Assembly (NCBI RefSeq): GCF_011303555.1
Contig: NZ_CP049868.1
Location: 620,001 to 684,000 of the forward strand
From: Pedobacter sp. HDW13
GTDB taxonomy: Bacteria > Bacteroidota > Bacteroidia > Sphingobacteriales > Sphingobacteriaceae
Direction of reading: 5' to 3'
DNA length: 64,000 nucleotides
Part shown: positions 7,342 through 15,861 of the stretch, in pieces
Layout of the letters: the number at the start of each line of letters is the position of its first letter
How positions within the stretch are numbered: position 1 is the first letter of the stretch
Position numbers and translations under genes: made by a program
Notes under the pieces: model-generated
What the model was told of the DNA's origin: nothing
What the model saw: only the letters and a program-made list of their open reading frames with translations
Databases searched by the model: none

Positions 7342-10245
7342 TTAATTGGTTTTAGGTTTAACTTTTAACTCATCCGGACTATCTTTTGTAAAGGTATCGA
7401 ACTGAATTTTCGACGGACTTTCGAAGATATCTTTCACGGTGCTAAAAGCAACTTCATATTTTGGATTAAACTGGTTTGACGACATGTATTGCTGCAAACT
7501 GAAATAAAGTTGCTGTGCTGCCGGGGCTTCTTTCAGATCAGGAGATAGGTTCGCGCTCGAAACAATCAGCTTTCCTTTACCTACCTTTGCCTCAAAAACC
7601 AGCGCCAGGCGACGGTTTAAAAACCAGGTATCGATTGGCTGTATAATGGGCCTAAAACCAACAGGAAAATCTTCGAGGTTCATTACCTGCGCTTTGTTTA
7701 CAATTTCCCACCATTGCATATCGCTGTGGAAATCGGTTGGAAAACTGTTAAAAGCGGCATGTTTTGGATCGCACAAAATGCCCAAAGTATGCGGCGGGCG
7801 CATTTTAAACCAGGAAGTATTCCAAAAAACAGGTAAAAAAGTCTGAACCACTTCTTTTCCTTTTACCACTTTGCCCGATGCGTTGAGGAAAACACTGCCA
7901 CCCGAGGCCAAAACCGACTGGGCTTTATCATCTAAACTGGTACAGTAATACACCTCGCTCTTAACTTCAGGCAGCTGCGCCGGATAAACCCAGAAATTCC
8001 AGTCGTTGGCAAACTCAGTTCCATCAACCATAACTTCCAGTTTCAGTTTTGTTGCTTTTGTAATGGTATTTAAAGGAATTTTTATCTCTCCGATGGCAAT
8101 ACAGTTGGTAACCGCTAAGGTTTTAGGACTGAAATTACCCCTGGCAATAATAGCACCGCTTTCATCTTTTGCCGTCCAGGAGAGTTTTGCATTTTCAATA
8201 GGTGCCTTACCAAAATGCGCTACTTCTACCGCAGCCTCAAGTGTTTCGGCATTGGTAAACACAAATTTCGAGACTTTTAACAAAGGCACAGTACTATTAG
8301 AAAAACGCTTGAATTCTTTAGCCGTGATATATCCTTTTTCGTCCCAGAAAGCATCTAAAACACCAACCAGTGCTGTACCCTGTCCCGGATAATCATTTAA
8401 GGACAAGAGCTGATAACCATTGTAATTGGGTGTTCGTAATGCTTTTTCGATTTCATTTTTATAGCAAAGTGCCTGTAATTTACCCGAAGCCATTAAGAAT
8501 TCATGGGCCTGATCGGCCATATCGTGATCTTTAAGGTCTTCCTGAAACATTTCGAAGTTCTTTGCGCGGTAAACCCCGGTGTATTTTTTTATTTCATCGA
8601 AATTCGGGAATGCACAGTACTGCCCCATTTCGTGCGCCACAAAAGGCACCGTAAACTGTTCTATCTGTTTAGCATAAGTAGAAATACTTTCTGGTTTCCT
8701 GCTCCAGTCAAGCCCTCTGGCACCTGCACGTACCATAAATTCGTTGTTTGGAATCACCGGCCAGCTACCGCCAACCGATGCGCCTGTGTACAACCTTCTC
8801 GAATCTTTGGCTTTCCAGTAATTATTAAATTTGGTGAGATACTCAACCTGCCTGCCGCGTGGCTCGTTTCCATAGGCCATCATACAAAAAGACGCATAAT
8901 TGCCATAGTTTTTAGTCATGCGGTTGGTTTCGTCGTAAATAAACTGATCAATGGGTTTACCATCTCCGATAGACGAACCATGATTGGCCCAGCTTGGTCC
9001 TTCGGGTTGCAGATAAAATCCAATCTGATCTGCAGCAATAAAAGCAGCTTCGGGTGGACACCAGGAGTGAAAACGCATGTGGTTTAAACCATGGGCTTTC
9101 GAAATTTTAAAGATGCGTACCCAAGCAGCAACATCCATTGAAGGGTAACCGGTTAAAGGAAATTCGCAGTTGTTTACGGTACCACGCAAAAACACCGGTC
9201 TGCCGTTTATTTCAAAAGATCTGCCTACAGCTTTAAACTCGCGCATCCCAAACTGTACTTTTTTCTCGTCCTTTTTACCATCCTTCGAAACAAGGGCAGC
9301 TGTTAAACGATATAGTGCCGGATCGAATTCATCCCAGGTGGCTATTTTATCGCCCATTGGCAAATTGATTTCCAATGTACCTTCTCCATTGGTAATTTGA
9401 TATGGCGCTGTTACAGGTTTAACCTGAATTACATTTTTGGTATTGAAAGTTGCAGCAGAAAGTGTAATTTTTCCGGTAGCAGATTGGCTGGCACTGGCTT
9501 TAAGCTGAATTTTAACTTTAGCCGACTTATTTTTTAAATCGGGATAAACCTGTATATCTTCAAAATAAACAGGCGAGCCAGCCATCAGTTCCATTTTGCC
9601 TACCACACCATTCCAGTTGCCCTGGGTATGATCGGTTAAGCTGTGCGAATCCTGCCCGACATTTATTGCCTTGATGCGGTTATCGATTAATAAGGTAATG
9701 GTATGTTTTCCGGCTTTTAAATTTGCGGGCAGTTCAAAATTCTGGGCCACTACAAAAGTAAATTGGGTGCCTATCTCCATTTCATCTATCCAAACCCGTG
9801 TTTCCGAATGGGGATATTCTAAAGAGAGTACCATCCTTTTACCCTTCCAGTTGGCGGGGATTTCTACATCTTTCTGATACCATGCCGCGCCGGTATAATG
9901 CTTAGCCGGCGTTAACCAGAAGGGTATTTTAAGATTATCAGCTTTGCGGTATTTAGCTAAACGTGGATGAAAAAAGTAGGAACTATCGTATATACTGCCC
10001 GTCCATTTTGTTTTGAGGGTTATATCATCACCTTTTAAATTTTCGGCCATTGACCCGGGCAGCTGAATAGCTTCGGGAAGAACAGTTGAGTACCATTTCC
10101 CTTTTATGCCTTCGTCCTTAGCGTCAATTTTGAAACGCCACTTGCCTGCCAGCGAAATACTTTGGGCATGGGTTTGCGCAATGCTCAAAATAATGAAAGC
10201 AATGCCCATGAGTACTTTTAAAATTCGGTTAACTTGTATCTGCAT
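7342..10245 (-). CDS. GH2 family glycosidase (beta-galactosidase/glucuronidase type, secreted)
   Basis: A 967-aa GH2 enzyme with a signal peptide (about 1-28, QTHAQ). The order is a sugar-binding jelly roll (about 100-220, with the LEYPHSETRVWIDE strand), an Ig-like domain, the TIM barrel (about 340-640), and a long C-terminal beta region. The acid/base is the Glu in MAYGNEPRG (E461) and the nucleophile the Glu in VAHEMGQY (E539). Related GH2 proteins in rhamnogalacturonan loci of Bacteroides act on beta-linked galactose or glucuronic acid; I cannot choose between these. It is the first gene of the left minus-strand block and has the CAGGAT direct-repeat element about 70 bases upstream. Confidence 0.85.
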   Translation of the reverse strand: MQIQVNRILKVLMGIAFIILSIAQTHAQSISLAGKWRFKIDAKDEGIKGKWYSTVLPEAIQLPGSMAENLKGDDITLKTKWTGSIYDSSYFFHPRLAKYRKADNLKIPFWLTPAKHYTGAAWYQKDVEIPANWKGKRMVLSLEYPHSETRVWIDEMEIGTQFTFVVAQNFELPANLKAGKHTITLLIDNRIKAINVGQDSHSLTDHTQGNWNGVVGKMELMAGSPVYFEDIQVYPDLKNKSAKVKIQLKASASQSATGKITLSAATFNTKNVIQVKPVTAPYQITNGEGTLEINLPMGDKIATWDEFDPALYRLTAALVSKDGKKDEKKVQFGMREFKAVGRSFEINGRPVFLRGTVNNCEFPLTGYPSMDVAAWVRIFKISKAHGLNHMRFHSWCPPEAAFIAADQIGFYLQPEGPSWANHGSSIGDGKPIDQFIYDETNRMTKNYGNYASFCMMAYGNEPRGRQVEYLTKFNNYWKAKDSRRLYTGASVGGSWPVIPNNEFMVRAGARGLDWSRKPESISTYAKQIEQFTVPFVAHEMGQYCAFPNFDEIKKYTGVYRAKNFEMFQEDLKDHDMADQAHEFLMASGKLQALCYKNEIEKALRTPNYNGYQLLSLNDYPGQGTALVGVLDAFWDEKGYITAKEFKRFSNSTVPLLKVSKFVFTNAETLEAAVEVAHFGKAPIENAKLSWTAKDESGAIIARGNFSPKTLAVTNCIAIGEIKIPLNTITKATKLKLEVMVDGTEFANDWNFWVYPAQLPEVKSEVYYCTSLDDKAQSVLASGGSVFLNASGKVVKGKEVVQTFLPVFWNTSWFKMRPPHTLGILCDPKHAAFNSFPTDFHSDMQWWEIVNKAQVMNLEDFPVGFRPIIQPIDTWFLNRRLALVFEAKVGKGKLIVSSANLSPDLKEAPAAQQLYFSLQQYMSSNQFNPKYEVAFSTVKDIFESPSKIQFDTFTKDSPDELKVKPKTN

Positions 10246-10312
10246 AAATAGAACGGTTTAGTACCGCTGGTATTTGGTTAGGCTGTTAAAATAAGACAAT
10301 AATCGCATGTTG

Positions 10313-10334
10313 GCATCCTGTAGTATCCTGCTTA
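10313..10334 (-). promoter_or_regulatory. Candidate operator: direct repeat CAGGAT-N5-CAGGAT (copy 1)
   Basis: On the minus strand this reads AAGCAGGATACTACAGGATG, two CAGGAT half-sites about one helical turn apart (10-11 bp start to start). The same 21 bases occur once more, at 18468-18488, in the same orientation and again upstream of a minus-strand transcription unit. This copy lies between the CE12 stop and the GH2 start (10245). Direct repeats spaced by one turn suit AraC-type DNA-binding domains such as those of hybrid two-component regulators. The regulator is not in the window, so its identity is inference. Confidence 0.55.
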
Positions 10335-10338
10335 GGTA

Positions 10339-11130
10339 TTATTTGAGGTATTGGTTAAGGTTGTTGTTTGGTAAAGATTTTAATCCCGCTACCACAGCCG
10401 CGGCATTTAATTTTGCGCCTGCCTCGTTGGTGTGGGTATGATCTTTCTCGGTAAAAAAATTTTTAATCTCTGTAGCACTTAAAGCGGCGTATTTATCTTT
10501 AATAATTTTGTTTAAAGGGATAAAATCAATTTTTTCGGCTTTGGCCACTTCTTTTGCCCAGCCGGCATAATTATCGTTGACTAAAACTACCTGATCATCC
10601 TTAACCGGATTACGCGGAATAGACGAACAGATGATGGGCGTTGCCCCTTTAGCTTTAACATCGTTAATAAATTTGCGCATGTACCAACCATAGGTATAAA
10701 CGGTTTCCTGCTTTTTCTTGATGGGATTGTAGGTGTCTTTGCTTTCCATACCAATTCCTTTTATAGTGCCGCGGGCACGGGCAGTATCATCTAACGGACT
10801 GCTGTCGTTATGCCCGAATTGCATCATTACGAAATCGCCCTTTTTAATTTTTACCAGAACAGCATCCCAAAGGCCATTGGTTTGAAAGGTGCGGCTGCTG
10901 GTTCCACCCAGGGCATCATTTTCGACAGTTATTTTATCGGTATTGAACAAATTGCCAATAAAACTCCCCCAACCCCACAAAGAACCATCTCCTTTGCCTT
11001 TACCGTTTTTTACGGTCGAGTCGCCAATGAGAAATAAAGTGGGTTTAGCCTGCTGTTTTAAAACAATGCAGGAAGAAAAAATAATGAATGCGGTTAAGAG
11101 AATGAGGTATAGGTATTTAGTTGATTTCAT
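10339..11130 (-). CDS. CE12 rhamnogalacturonan acetylesterase (lipoprotein, copy A)
   Basis: A 263-aa SGNH hydrolase. The frame is open for 24 more codons upstream, but I start at the Met at 11130 because a lipoprotein signal follows directly (MKSTKYLYL...IIFSSC, Cys21). Block I is LIGDSTV with nucleophile S38. The Gly/Asn blocks are ENDALGGTSSRT and MQFGHNDS, and the catalytic Asp/His are in EKDHTHTN. CE12 enzymes remove acetyl groups from rhamnogalacturonan-I, which opens the backbone to lyases. A paralogue lies just upstream on the same strand, separated by a 165-bp gap with repeats and a long hairpin. Confidence 0.9.
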   Translation of the reverse strand: MKSTKYLYLILLTAFIIFSSCIVLKQQAKPTLFLIGDSTVKNGKGKGDGSLWGWGSFIGNLFNTDKITVENDALGGTSSRTFQTNGLWDAVLVKIKKGDFVMMQFGHNDSSPLDDTARARGTIKGIGMESKDTYNPIKKKQETVYTYGWYMRKFINDVKAKGATPIICSSIPRNPVKDDQVVLVNDNYAGWAKEVAKAEKIDFIPLNKIIKDKYAALSATEIKNFFTEKDHTHTNEAGAKLNAAAVVAGLKSLPNNNLNQYLK

Positions 11131-11196
11131 TTTTGATTGATTACACCCTTCGGGCTTGATTACACAGATTAATGGATTGTAGAGATTATTTGGGAT

Positions 11197-11237
11197 CGTC
11201 ATTTCGACTGAAGCGTAGCGGAATGGAGAAATCTATT
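11197..11237. repeat. Dispersed repeat fragment (CGTCATTTCGA family)
   Basis: The sequence opens CGTCATTTCGACTGAAGCG and ends with GGAGAAATCTATT. The same family occurs at 45683-45771 and three times at 48871-49265. It appears to be a non-autonomous palindromic intergenic repeat. Here only one arm is present, between the two CE12 genes. Confidence 0.6.
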
Positions 11238-11242
11238 TACAT

Positions 11243-11290
11243 AAACCTCGCAGGTTTAATTTGAAGTTCGTTAAAAAACCTGCGAGGTTT
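11243..11290 (-). terminator. 15-bp perfect stem-loop between the two CE12 genes
   Basis: The left arm AAACCTCGCAGGTTT (11243-11257) and right arm AAACCTGCGAGGTTT (11276-11290) are exact reverse complements with an 18-base loop. On the minus strand it starts 4 bases after the stop of CE12 copy B, and the second arm (read on that strand) ends in TTT. It could end or attenuate the upstream transcript, or be a processing or mRNA-stability hairpin. It lacks a long T-run. Confidence 0.5.
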
Positions 11291-11294
11291 TGTT

Positions 11295-12059
11295 TCAAAG
11301 CAAATATTTCTTCAAATCACAATCCTTTAGCAACTTAATTCCCTCCACTACGGATTGGGCATTCACTTTTGCGCCTTCTAAATTGGTATGGGTATGGTCT
11401 CCAGGGAAATATAACTTCACTTTATCAGGCCCAAGCGTATCGTATTTATCGGCTGTAATTTTATTCAGATCGACGAAATAAGCATTTTCCTGTTGTGCTA
11501 CTTCAGCGGCCCATTTGCCAAAATCGTTACTGGCACGTACTACTTTACCATCTTTAAAAATGTTTCGCGGAATCATGGAAACGACAATGGGCGTAGCTCC
11601 TTTTGCTTTGGTTTCGTGCACAAATTTGCGGATATACCAGCCATAGGTATGCACGGTTTCTACTTTCCCGTCAGGCCAGGTTAAAACTTTGGTTTCTTCC
11701 CCTGTCCCTTTTAAAACACCTCTTCTTCCTGCTTTTGTAGTATCGGGTGCGCTTCCATCGTTATGACCAAACTGCATGGTTACGAAATCGCCAGGCTTTA
11801 GCGTTTCCAAAACCTTATCCCAACGGCCTTCCGAAAGGTAAGTACGGGTGCTCCGGCCAGCCATGGCATTGTTTTCAACATGGATTTTTGTGGTATCGAA
11901 AAGCTCAACAATTGGTGTTCCCCAGCCCCAGGTTTCTTTATTGGAATTGCGAACGGTAGAATCGCCAATGGTATGTAAAGCTGGTTTATGCGGTGCAACA
12001 AAAGCAAGCGTGGCAAGGGTAATGATTACTCCGGTTAGGATGTAGCTATATTTTTTCAT
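11295..12059 (-). CDS. CE12 rhamnogalacturonan acetylesterase (copy B)
   Basis: A 254-aa SGNH esterase with an N-terminal hydrophobic segment (about 6-22) that is probably a signal peptide. Motifs are HTIGDSTVRN (nucleophile S34), ENNAMAGRSTRT, MQFGHNDGS, and PGDHTHTN with the catalytic Asp and His. The overall plan matches copy A and fungal rhamnogalacturonan acetylesterase (about 230-260 aa). It removes O-acetyl groups from galacturonic acid in the RG-I backbone. It is 6 bases downstream of a PL11 lyase gene, so deacetylation and cleavage are likely made together. Confidence 0.9.
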   Translation of the reverse strand: MKKYSYILTGVIITLATLAFVAPHKPALHTIGDSTVRNSNKETWGWGTPIVELFDTTKIHVENNAMAGRSTRTYLSEGRWDKVLETLKPGDFVTMQFGHNDGSAPDTTKAGRRGVLKGTGEETKVLTWPDGKVETVHTYGWYIRKFVHETKAKGATPIVVSMIPRNIFKDGKVVRASNDFGKWAAEVAQQENAYFVDLNKITADKYDTLGPDKVKLYFPGDHTHTNLEGAKVNAQSVVEGIKLLKDCDLKKYLL

Positions 12060-12065
12060 GATAAT

Positions 12066-13964
12066 TTATTGAGAATTGCGGTGGTTTTTAATTGGTTTGA
12101 TATTGGGTTTTGGAGGCTGGTTCATATCATCGCCCATGTAAAAACTGGTATGTGGTGGCTGATTGTAGCCTACATTTTGCCAGGCAACACTCAAACGGTA
12201 CTGCGGATCGTGCATAAAGGTGTAAAAGCGGTGCGTGGTTGGAATGGTGGTGGTAAATATCCTCAGTTCGCTGGCATCGGCTGTACGGTAAATCACCTCC
12301 TCGCGCCAATCGCCCAAAATATCGGCCGATAATGCAGGGGTAGATTTGGTTCCATTATTGGATAAGCAGTTGTAGGCCCTTGCGTTCAGCAGCCAAACGG
12401 TTTTAGCATTTTCATAATCCCATTTATCAATCGAAGTGCTGTTTAAAAGTTCGCTCTGGCAGTCGCCATCCCAAAAAATACCGAAGTTAACACTTGGGTT
12501 AGTATTCGAAATTTTGTTGCCTTTGGCATCAAACATTCCTGTAATTCCTGCGCCGGCCACCCAACATTCAGATCCCCGGTATCTGGGGTCGATGTTTAGC
12601 GCCAACCCTCTTCCAGGCCCTTCGCCATCTGCCCCTGCACTTACCGAAGCTTTCTTCCACAATACCTCTCCCGTTCTTGCATCCCTGAAGTTTGCTCCGG
12701 CATCCGAAAACCTTTCCTGAATATCGAACACTTCCAATCCAGGCCTATCGGGGTCCAGATCGCCAACATGTAAAGCATCACCATGACCTAAACCTGTGGT
12801 ATATAATCCTTTTCCATCATCATCGATGGTCATGGCGCCATAAATAATTTCATCTTTGCCATCGCCGTCTACATCGGTAATGCTTAAATTATGGTTTCCC
12901 TGACCGCCATATCGCTTATTACCATCCTCACCACTATCGAAAGTCCATCTTTTATGGAGATTTTTCCCGTTAAAATCCCAGGCGGTTATAAAAGTGCGGG
13001 TGTAATATCCTCGGCTCATAATTAAGCTGGGATGTTTTCCGTCGAGGTAAGCTACAGCCGCTAAAAAACGGTCCATTCTGTTGCCATAACCATCGCCCCA
13101 GGCCTTTTTTAGTTCTTCGGGCGAAGGATTGAGATTTGGAGAACGCTCAGGGATAAAGTTGGTTGTAGTAATTTCAGCTCCGGTTAAGCCGTCAAAAACA
13201 GTCAGAAACTCTGGCCCGGCTAAAATATATCCGCTTTTATTTCTCCAATCTTTAGTCGAATCGCCGATTACTTTCCCTTTTCCATCTATAGTCCCATCTG
13301 CTGTTTTACAAGCTATTTCTGCCCTGCCATCGCCATCCAAATCATACACGATAAACTGGGTGTAATGTGCACCTTCTCGAATATTTTTGCCCAGGTTAAT
13401 GCGCCATAAAAAGGTACCATCCAGTTTATAGGCCTCCAGCAAAGGCTCCGAAGTAAAACCCGGATGAGAATTATCATGCGCTATGCCTGCCTGATGTAAA
13501 ACAATTTCATATTCTCCATCGCCATCCAAATCGCCAACCGAAACATCGTTAGGCGTATAGCCAGCCAAAGTTTTTAGGGGGACAGACAAATACGGTTTGG
13601 CAGCGGTATTTTTTTGCAAGGTAAAAGCGCCGCTTTCCGGCTGTTCTTTTCCATGGATAACCGGTTTTACAAACCATTCGTTATCTACTGTGAAATTTAT
13701 TTCTTTATCGGTAAAAATTGTAGCTCCGGTTATTGGTGTCTGGTTTAATTTTACCTCCTGGCTATGATTCGTTTTACGGTAAAGGTTAAAGGCAATATCA
13801 TCAGGATCGGTGCCTAAAACCCGCCAGCTTACAAAAACGCTATCTCCGGGCATGTGTACCGCTACTACGCCCCGGCCCAATGCTTCCATTTGGCGTTGCG
13901 CCATTACTCCTGCCGGTAAAAGCAATGCGAAGCAAAAAATTAAAGCTTGTTTAATGGTACACAT
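12066..13964 (-). CDS. PL11 rhamnogalacturonan lyase (copy A)
   Basis: A 632-aa secreted lyase (signal peptide about 1-22, GVMAQ) that cleaves the rhamnose-galacturonate bond of RG-I by beta-elimination. The N-terminal beta domain has the hallmark LGRGVVAV...VSWRVLGTDPDDIAFNLYRK. The rest is the eight-bladed propeller with repeated calcium-binding DxDGDGxxE segments (for example VGDLDGDGEYEIV, YDLDGDGRAEI, TDVDGDGKDEIIYG). The length fits PL11 (about 600-620 aa plus signal). It is followed one base later by a second PL11 gene upstream on the same strand. The two copies may differ in endo/exo mode, which sequence alone does not show. Confidence 0.93.
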   Translation of the reverse strand: MCTIKQALIFCFALLLPAGVMAQRQMEALGRGVVAVHMPGDSVFVSWRVLGTDPDDIAFNLYRKTNHSQEVKLNQTPITGATIFTDKEINFTVDNEWFVKPVIHGKEQPESGAFTLQKNTAAKPYLSVPLKTLAGYTPNDVSVGDLDGDGEYEIVLHQAGIAHDNSHPGFTSEPLLEAYKLDGTFLWRINLGKNIREGAHYTQFIVYDLDGDGRAEIACKTADGTIDGKGKVIGDSTKDWRNKSGYILAGPEFLTVFDGLTGAEITTTNFIPERSPNLNPSPEELKKAWGDGYGNRMDRFLAAVAYLDGKHPSLIMSRGYYTRTFITAWDFNGKNLHKRWTFDSGEDGNKRYGGQGNHNLSITDVDGDGKDEIIYGAMTIDDDGKGLYTTGLGHGDALHVGDLDPDRPGLEVFDIQERFSDAGANFRDARTGEVLWKKASVSAGADGEGPGRGLALNIDPRYRGSECWVAGAGITGMFDAKGNKISNTNPSVNFGIFWDGDCQSELLNSTSIDKWDYENAKTVWLLNARAYNCLSNNGTKSTPALSADILGDWREEVIYRTADASELRIFTTTIPTTHRFYTFMHDPQYRLSVAWQNVGYNQPPHTSFYMGDDMNQPPKPNIKPIKNHRNSQ

Positions 13965-13965
13965 G

Positions 13966-15813
13966 TTATTTTTTAGGCTCTACAAGTACAATGCTAGGTT
14001 TTGGTGCTTTTTTCATCCCATAGCCGAAATAAAAACCGGTATGTGGCGGCTGGTTGTAACCATCGTTTTGCCAGGCAATGCTTAAACGGTACTGCGGATC
14101 GTGCATCAATGTATAATTGCGGTGTTCAGTTGGGATAGTAGTGGTATAAATGCGTAAGCTCTGGTTATCATAGCTTCTCAAAATCAGTTCCTCACGCCAA
14201 TCGCCAAATAAATCGGCGCTTAAAGCCGGAGTAGATTTTGTTCCGTTGTTCGATACGCAGCCATCGGCCGTAAAAAGCCGCCCACCGTTGTATTTATCAA
14301 TGTGGTTCCCATCCAAAAGTTCGCGCGATAAATCGCCATCCCAATAAATCAGGAAATTGGTAGAGCGGGGCTGATCACCAATCCTGTTCCCCTTAATGTC
14401 ATATAGCCCGTTCGATCCCGACCACCACATCTGTGCGCCATAACGGGTGTTATCAATATTATCGGCCACGCCTCTGCCTACATCTTCATCATCAGAACCA
14501 TTCCATAATATTTCACCGGTTTTGGCGGCATAAACTGCTGCCCCCGGTCCTTTTGTACCTTCTTCTATTTCATGTACGCCAAAAACTTCTAAACCCGGAT
14601 GTTCGGGATCAAGATCCGAAACATGAATGGCATCGCCATGCCTTAAACCTGTGGTGTACAAACCTTTTCCATTATCATCAACACACATCGAACCATAAAT
14701 TATTTCATCTTTACCATCATTATCTACATCAGCAACGGTAAGGTTATGGTTACCCTGACCCGAAAATGGATTTTTGCCATCTTTGGTATCAAATACCCAT
14801 CTTGATGTTAGCTTTCCGTTACGCCAATCCCAGGCAGCCAAAACTGTCCGGCCGTAATAGCCCCTGCACATTACCACACTGGGATGTATCCCATCTAAAT
14901 AGGCCACGCAGGCATTAAACCGGTCGACACGGTTACCAGTATTGTCGTTTTTACCATTACCACCTTTACCACCCCAGGCACCAATATCGCCACGGGCAGG
15001 AATGTAATCGGTAGTGGCCAGGGCTTCACCTGTTTTACCGCTAAAAACGGTTAAAAACTCCGGACCATCTAATATTTTTCCATTTTGGTTGCGCCAGTCC
15101 TTGGTGGCATCGCCAATTACTTTTCCTTTGCCATCAATTGATCCATCAGCAGTTTTACAAACCATTTCTGCTATGCCATCGCCATCCAGATCGTACACCA
15201 TAAACTGGGTATAATGCGCCCCTTCACGGATATTTTTGCCCAGGTTAATTTCCCATAAAAAAGTACCATCCAGTTTGTAAGCCTGAAAAATTGGCGGGTC
15301 TGTCAATCCGTTTGAAGAGTTATCGCGGCCCCTGCCGGTTTGGTGCAACACAATATCATACTCACCATCGCCATCTAAATCACCCACCGAAACATCGTTT
15401 GGGGTATAGCCTGCAGGAGTTTTTAAAGGGATAGTTAAATATTGCTGAATAGGTTGGTTAGCAGCCAAAGTAAAAGCTTTACTGGCTTCAGATTCATGGC
15501 CTTTTAAAACCGGTTTAACAAAATAACTGTTGGCCTGCCCAAACTTAACACGAGCATCAATAAAGTTGCTGCTTTGGGTAATTGGGTCGTGATTGAGCTT
15601 TATCGCTTCGCTGTTTCCGGTTTTACGGTACAGGTTAAAAGCAATATCATCAGGATCGGTGCCCAATACACGCCAGCTTACATAAACCGAATCTTTATTC
15701 TGACGTACGGCAATTACCCCACGCCCCAGCTTTTCCAGCTGGCGCTGGGCAAAAATGGCACTGAAAGAAAATGTAAAGCTGATTAAACAGAAAATGAAGA
15801 TTTTGATGTTCAT
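13966..15813 (-). CDS. PL11 rhamnogalacturonan lyase (copy B)
   Basis: A 615-aa paralogue of the neighbouring PL11 gene with a signal peptide (about 1-22, AIFAQ). It has the same opening (LGRGVIAV, VSWRVLGTDPDDIAFNLYRK) and calcium-binding propeller blades (VGDLDGDGEYDIV, YDLDGDGIAEM, VADVDNDGKDEIIYG). A Gly/Asn-rich insertion (GAWGGKGGNGKNDN) near residues 290-300 replaces a different loop in copy A, so the pair is diverged rather than freshly duplicated. It makes unsaturated oligosaccharides that GH105 then hydrolyses. The stop-to-start gap to copy A is one base. Confidence 0.93.
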   Translation of the reverse strand: MNIKIFIFCLISFTFSFSAIFAQRQLEKLGRGVIAVRQNKDSVYVSWRVLGTDPDDIAFNLYRKTGNSEAIKLNHDPITQSSNFIDARVKFGQANSYFVKPVLKGHESEASKAFTLAANQPIQQYLTIPLKTPAGYTPNDVSVGDLDGDGEYDIVLHQTGRGRDNSSNGLTDPPIFQAYKLDGTFLWEINLGKNIREGAHYTQFMVYDLDGDGIAEMVCKTADGSIDGKGKVIGDATKDWRNQNGKILDGPEFLTVFSGKTGEALATTDYIPARGDIGAWGGKGGNGKNDNTGNRVDRFNACVAYLDGIHPSVVMCRGYYGRTVLAAWDWRNGKLTSRWVFDTKDGKNPFSGQGNHNLTVADVDNDGKDEIIYGSMCVDDNGKGLYTTGLRHGDAIHVSDLDPEHPGLEVFGVHEIEEGTKGPGAAVYAAKTGEILWNGSDDEDVGRGVADNIDNTRYGAQMWWSGSNGLYDIKGNRIGDQPRSTNFLIYWDGDLSRELLDGNHIDKYNGGRLFTADGCVSNNGTKSTPALSADLFGDWREELILRSYDNQSLRIYTTTIPTEHRNYTLMHDPQYRLSIAWQNDGYNQPPHTGFYFGYGMKKAPKPSIVLVEPKK

Positions 15814-15861
15814 AACTGTTTTATTGAAAATATAGTTTGTTCATGTTTGTATGTTAATTGG

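Noticed and set aside
8503..9087. 194-aa plus-strand ORF inside the GH2 gene
   Set aside because: It lies fully opposite the GH2 catalytic barrel with both catalytic Glu residues in frame; the ORF is Cys/Phe/His-rich and resembles no protein.
11131..11202. Upstream extension of CE12 copy A
   Set aside because: The added 24 residues would bury the lipoprotein signal that begins at the Met at 11130.
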